The notes under the pieces: generated by a model | Databases searched by the model: none | What the model was told of the DNA's origin: nothing | The model's input: the letters and a program-made list of their open reading frames with translations, nothing else | Assembly: GCA_003697085.1 (NCBI GenBank) | Contig: RFFU01000100.1 | Coordinates: forward strand, 1 to 25,226 | Origin: Candidatus Hydrogenedentota bacterium | GTDB lineage: Bacteria > UBA8481 > J006 | Length of the DNA stretch: 25,226 bases | Direction of reading: 5' to 3' | Program-made: the position numbers and the translations under genes | In this document: positions 23,101-25,226 of the stretch, piece after piece | How the letters are laid out: every line of letters begins with the position of its first letter | Numbering within the stretch: the stretch's first letter is position 1

Positions 23101-25226
23101 TCACGCTTCCGAATGACTCGACGTGGTATTGGAGGGTCATCGCCTATGACTCTGTTTCCAACGCCGATACCGCCGCCGCCCCCAGTGACTCATTCATCCT
23201 GATCACCACCGGTTCCGGAACGTCGCCCGTTATCACCAAAATCGCTATTCTTTCCTCGACCCCCGCTTTTTTCTTCGACGATCCCCCCATTCTCATCACT
23301 TCCCCCCCCGACACCGTTTACTACAATCCCAGCGGAGCCGGCGCTGGACAGACCGATACGATTACGGTTTTCGTCTCGGATGATAACGAGACGGCGGTGA
23401 ACGGAAGCCCGGCCTTCACGGTTCTTCAGGGCGGCGACAGCGGCGTAAACAAGGATTCTTATACGCTCGTGTACCAGATCCCCGCGGCCTCGGCCTCCAG
23501 CCTCATCTCGATCGTCGTCGTGGATACCAGCGGATTCTACGACACGGCCAACGTCTGGTTCCAGGCGGATACGAACTCCCCGACGCTTCCCATCTTGGCC
23601 GCACCGGCGGACTTGACGGAGACGAATCTGGTCACGATCTCATTCTCCTGGGCTTCCTCGTCCGATACGGGCGCGGGGCTCAAGGAATACCTGTTGCAGA
23701 TCGATACGGCGGGAACGTTTGCGAATCCGCTCTTCGATTCCTCGACCTCGACGAACACCTTCGGGACGCTCACTCTTCCCCCAAACGATACCTACTTCTG
23801 GCGCGTCGTCGCTGTTGACAACGTTTCCAACACGGCCCCGTCAGCCGTCCGCATGCTGGTCGTGGACACGACATCGCCGACGCCGCCGACGCTGACCGCT
23901 CCGTCGGACTTGACGGAGACGAACGCCGTGACGATTTCGTTCACGTGGACGGCGGGGGCGGACACGATCGCTGGGGTATCGGGGTATCGCCTGCAGGTGG
24001 ATACGGCGGGGACGTTTGCGAATCCGCTCTTCGATTCCTCGACCTCGACGAACACCTTCGGGACGCTGACGCTTCCGGCGAACGACACGTATTCCTGGCG
24101 GGTCTTGACGGCAGACGATGCCTCGAACACCTCGGTGACCGCGGCGCGTGTGTTGGTTGTCGATACCCTGCCGCCGACGATTCCCGGCATCGTTTCGCCG
24201 ACGGGAGGAACGACGGTGATAGCGATGCCGATGACCTTCGACTGGAACGCCGCGGCGGACTCCTTGAGCGGTGTGGCGGGTTATCGTTTGCAGGTGGATA
24301 CGTCGGGAACGTTCACGGGACCGCTGACGGTCGATTCGACGCAGGCGGTTCCGGACACGACGGCGACGCTCGGGTTGGATACCTACTTCTGGCGCGTGAT
24401 CGTCGTCGATGCGACCGGCAATACAACCGCCTCGACGACGGAGAGTTTCGTGGTGTCGGCAGCGGCGGAGACGGTGCCGCCGGAGACCTTCACGCTGACG
24501 AACCCGGTGGATCAGACCGAGACGAACGAGGTGGTGATCGCGTTCCGGTGGACGGATGCCTTCGATTCGACGCCGCCGGTGACGTATCGCTTGATTGTCG
24601 ATACGGATATGGCGGGGAACTATGTCGTGGACACGACGGTGCCGGACACGGTGGAGTTCGTAACGGTGCCCGCGAACGACACGTATTTGTGGCGTGTGAT
24701 CGCCATCGACAACGGCGGCAACACGACGCAGGTGGGCGACTCGATCTTCCTCGTCGATACCCTGCCGCCGACGATTCCGGCCTTGAACGCTCCGGCGGGA
24801 GGTGTGTCGCTTCCGTCGCCGATCTTCCTCGACTGGAGCGCCGCGGCCGACTCCTTGAGCGGTGTGGCGTCCTATCGGCTTCAGTTGGACGGAACGGGCA
24901 CCTTTGCGGGGGTCCTTGCGGTCGATTCGGTTGTGAACACGCCCGATACAACCCTCTCCCTGGCCGACGACACCTACTTCTGGCGTGTGATTGCAATCGA
25001 TGTCACCGGAAACACGACCGTTTCGGCCACGGATAGTTTCGTGGTGGCGGGGCTGGATACGACACCGCCGGTCTTCGGTGCAACGCCATCCGCAACACCG
25101 TCCTCCGTGACAAACACGGGAACGACGCCGGTCGTGATTACCGTGACGGTGTCGGACAGCGGAACGGTGGACACGGTGGTGATCAATCTCCTCCCGGTGG
25201 GCGGGGCGGAATCGACGCCGTTCACC
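17130..25226 (+). CDS. Giant exported GH81 endo-beta-1,3-glucanase with beta-helix and Ig/FN3-like repeats (3' end outside window)
   Basis: One uninterrupted frame runs from ATG 17130 to the window edge (2,699 codons so far). A signal peptide, RFAGLFFVFFLLSALPARA, ends at about 17387. The GH81 domain (about 17388-19690) shows PIPTNRWYSSVV, FGFPLAYQAT, DQHFGIGYHLYAAA (18759) and GDGNNQESTGEA (18972), whose Asp and two Glu align with the conserved acidic residues of the family; it should cleave beta-1,3-glucan internally. An Ig-like segment follows, then a NosD-like right-handed beta-helix with Gly/Asn-rich turns (about 20345-22200), one FN3-like domain, two less clear Ig-like regions, and a roughly 99-residue repeat array from 23583. 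The true start is unclear: ATG 17130 gives an unusually long n-region, while ATG 17251 is out of frame. The operator at 17249 lies inside the open frame. Fate of the C-terminus is unknown. Confidence 0.88.
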   Translation, partial: MHSNSARITSKETNLPTLSLIPASSGDVPSLSRLPFLSHFYASVFIFSGSVPLPYSLSRKPRATPLLRFAGLFFVFFLLSALPARAGIVPGPGSSSWADTPDLSEYPLVLLNAAGTEGGGPEIYATANLLGTGRPIPTNRWYSSVVSQKYSFAHFGFPLAYQATAKGLDIDSPGSGIIVGTADNPVQIASFTADMSIIPTYANGDSLLSNDARLDTFSDWYISVVWSDTPHNSGDTLVATYGQGNPYVFFEMADSFHLTLDFAGTVNLYDSSGAAVPVGNSILDDAARIEAIFASNAQYGIFLPPGCTITHVRGAPNSQIRIDFPADTDHYFSVAALPSDAFFNLFYNHAYAWPTQSQVSWSYNPTSAEITATYQVTTTPRRFAQATTLTALLPHHQSRAVAPPPTQATYRTIRGTLNLVAANSFTTRDKFYGILPFLPDSGTYDTNALNSLLDQDWADLDAMAQPYAMYIGGQIMCKAASMIPIADQMGRAELRDSLIARVKTELENFSTYDGVEQKGYYYYDQEYKGYIIYDETFGSWAYTDQHFGIGYHLYAAAILSLYDTSFLANYGDFYDRVIDHLYEYQRNNNEFPFMRFLDPYEGHGHAHGMSPFGDGNNQESTGEAMASLGAAILFTTIRNNNASRRDALLWAYVTQAEAARKYWFHSDDDIYLPGYGKEMASIVWGGKAEYTTFFGGAPERVVGIQATPFFPTTLHFARDSAQVKLIYNEMQAAPGGPHPNEWYGTLWKLESVFDPAQAIADFDSSVVLNEGQYQNYSNIFHHIHNFHALGSIAPNVTSDFPLSATFDSPGRRSYIAFNPYATAKTVTFYENGSPLGSMTVPPGKILVEHFLSSVTETPVITSLSVSSDTPDRFFAPAPLDTSPAGDTVWFAAETQTITITVSVKSNNADTLTASAAFDSPPQTDGAVPLEAIFHLKPRHAVAETIVVLTVTDSGGAGDSVLLTFRPDTIAPDTVSLLQPPSGSSNQILPTFEWSSSSDSQSGLKNYILQISGNPGFTVLADSASLSPPDTNFTPSGPLADSLWFWRVLAVDSIGNVSFSPTDTFILSSPPSGVWYINDTSRVGDSFTFAVGAPDNAGTAPNAPKNSLGNIIPLLKAGETVYVDVGEIRETAVLSINTGPLWIIGADSFAADLDFGDSSSSGSLQFQILDSGIHLSNLRISNAFTGIHITAVTPKRASASLDSITLQSHGTALLVDTNSEGSLFQNIAITGCTTGIQVITSSFNRFQGIIIETPVGGGLDFVSSDSNTAQSVTVFSPGTFGLELNNSDGNIIESTTVSDAGAQGFLVTNGSDSNTLRTSSALSNASSGFLITSNSDSNLLSTNFSSGNLDGFEITVTSFYNLFWNNTTSGNLNQGFSVNSSFNFFDSNTIRNSGQQGIILLADTNTLTNNLVETAALQGINIQSRNNLLSGNTILTPGDAGFLVQGTGNTLDGNQVSNPAAQGYLVQAAFNDISGNTVVNATAHGFQVVSTGNDTFTGNLATGGLLSGFFFFSSTGLVIDSNVAYGNSQSGFSFDGDTGLTVTGNSARGNVLQGFSLTSGSNNMLLRGNAAETNGLEGFSLVGGGNNRLENNRARRNGSHGFLLTNADFVVFEANEAESNTGFAFLLDANSESPVLHKNNILADTLWVSVDTDNVDMTRNWWHTTDSNLIASRIQGNSSATARWIPFRLGKVDTTAGADTVAPKAPDTVAAVPDTSAGTIVVTWSLPTTNEEPSPFPVNASFFTVYRSSSSDTSLWIAIASVPFGTNSFADSHLIRGTTYYYRVTVSDTGDARYPNESFFSDSEASATAPNPVVRITEVLVLSSLPSHFTAGNGIDTTAGSDTVYFNNVGAGGNQQDTIVVAMSGGETLSFSQIFGDGPLEDTTAPYEFLVIIDPGLSDTVLTITAVETTGMTADTFFLFWDRDTTAPAGVTLDTPVGGTFVGTSTVQLVWTPPTDSQSGIRGYVVEVSDVPTFSSLQDSGFLYAPDTAFLVTLPNDSTWYWRVIAYDSVSNADTAAAPSDSFILITTGSGTSPVITKIAILSSTPAFFFDDPPILITSPPDTVYYNPSGAGAGQTDTITVFVSDDNETAVNGSPAFTVLQGGDSGVNKDSYTLVYQIPAASASSLISIVVVDTSGFYDTANVWFQADTNSPTLPILAAPADLTETNLVTISFSWASSSDTGAGLKEYLLQIDTAGTFANPLFDSSTSTNTFGTLTLPPNDTYFWRVVAVDNVSNTAPSAVRMLVVDTTSPTPPTLTAPSDLTETNAVTISFTWTAGADTIAGVSGYRLQVDTAGTFANPLFDSSTSTNTFGTLTLPANDTYSWRVLTADDASNTSVTAARVLVVDTLPPTIPGIVSPTGGTTVIAMPMTFDWNAAADSLSGVAGYRLQVDTSGTFTGPLTVDSTQAVPDTTATLGLDTYFWRVIVVDATGNTTASTTESFVVSAAAETVPPETFTLTNPVDQTETNEVVIAFRWTDAFDSTPPVTYRLIVDTDMAGNYVVDTTVPDTVEFVTVPANDTYLWRVIAIDNGGNTTQVGDSIFLVDTLPPTIPALNAPAGGVSLPSPIFLDWSAAADSLSGVASYRLQLDGTGTFAGVLAVDSVVNTPDTTLSLADDTYFWRVIAIDVTGNTTVSATDSFVVAGLDTTPPVFGATPSATPSSVTNTGTTPVVITVTVSDSGTVDTVVINLLPVGGAESTPFT
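17249..17265 (+). promoter_or_regulatory. LacI-family operator, copy 2 (glucanase gene)
   Basis: TTATGCAAGCGTTTTCA shares its first 14 bases exactly with the site at 15897. It is a slightly better imperfect palindrome (TGCAAGC / GTTTTCA around the central CG). It lies 120 bases downstream of the in-frame ATG at 17130 and about 135 bases before the end of the signal peptide. Translation probably starts downstream of it, or repression is by roadblock. I saw no convincing -35/-10 pair directly upstream. Confidence 0.55.
23715..23770 (+). repeat. 56-bp perfect direct repeat, copy A
   Basis: The 56 bases at 23715-23770 are identical to those at 24012-24067. The offset is exactly 297 bases (99 codons), so the copies sit at the same place in adjacent Ig-like units. 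Both encode the segment TFANPLFDSSTSTNTFGTL. Confidence 0.9.
24012..24067 (+). repeat. 56-bp perfect direct repeat, copy B
   Basis: Second copy of the 56-base direct repeat that begins at 23715. Sequence identity falls on both sides of the block, which suggests recent duplication or gene conversion between repeat units. Confidence 0.9.

Larger units (their letters stand above)
23583..25226 (+). repeat. Tandem Ig/FN3-like repeat array inside the glucanase gene
   Basis: At least five units of about 288-306 bases start near 23583, 23880, 24177, 24483 and 24771, and a sixth unit is cut by the window end. Each carries a W near the first strand, a YRLQVDT-like strand, an NDTYFWRVIAIDN-like strand and a boundary such as VDTLPPTIP. 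The unit length is near 99 residues, normal for an Ig/FN3 fold. Codon choice changes at the start of the array, toward NNG (ACG, GCG, CCG, GTG). Confidence 0.8.

Noticed and set aside
23945-25036. Open plus-strand frame of about 363 codons in the Ig array, rich in Gly, Asp and Arg
   Set aside because: It is an alternative reading of the repeat array. The frame that continues from the GH81 domain keeps the conserved Ig strands and unit length.
23583-25226. CRISPR-like regular repeats
   Set aside because: The period is about 297 bases, in frame with a protein-coding gene, and it encodes Ig-like domains; there are no short repeats with unique spacers.

Overview
The window looks like chromosomal DNA from a diderm (Gram-negative) bacterium of moderately high G+C content. 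The evidence is a BamA-type Omp85 protein with five POTRA domains and a terminal Phe, a complete ExbB-ExbD-TonB energy module, and exported proteins with classical signal peptides. Heavy use of Asp/Thr-rich Ig-like repeat proteins and an ExbBD-TonB operon headed by a TPR protein recall poorly cultured FCB-type lineages (Fibrobacterota, KSB1, Latescibacterota and similar). That placement is only an impression; no marker here fixes the phylum. Layout from left to right. (1) 1-295: the 3' end of a group II intron. Its encoded protein is reduced to fused N- and C-terminal scraps, but domains V and VI are still recognisable. (2) 455-5938, plus strand: a compact operon of a large exported TPR protein, a small exported protein with a C-terminal membrane segment, ExbB, ExbD and TonB. 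The last three genes are tightly spaced or overlapping. (3) 6011-11977, minus strand: a run read folE, metF, bamA, gmd. It joins folate and one-carbon metabolism to outer-membrane assembly and GDP-sugar synthesis. The BamA homologue carries an extra periplasmic extension of a helical segment and two Ig-like domains before its POTRA domains. A good sigma-70 promoter lies so close to folE that its mRNA may be nearly leaderless. (4) 12222-15816: a Wzx-like polysaccharide flippase (plus) converging on a large multi-pass GT-C-like membrane protein (minus). With gmd, this suggests surface-glycan synthesis. (5) 15866-25226, plus strand: a LacI-family regulator with its own promoter and operator. It is followed by a very large open gene that runs off the window (at least about 2,600 codons). 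Its product is an exported GH81 endo-beta-1,3-glucanase fused to a right-handed beta-helix domain and then to a long series of Ig/FN3-like domains. A 14-base sequence typical of a LacI-family operator occurs just before lacI and again at the 5' end of the giant gene. The regulator therefore probably controls itself and the glucanase. The most striking items are the giant glucanase and its internally homogenised Ig-repeat array, the shared operators, and the Ig-BamA fusion. No tRNA, rRNA or CRISPR array was seen.
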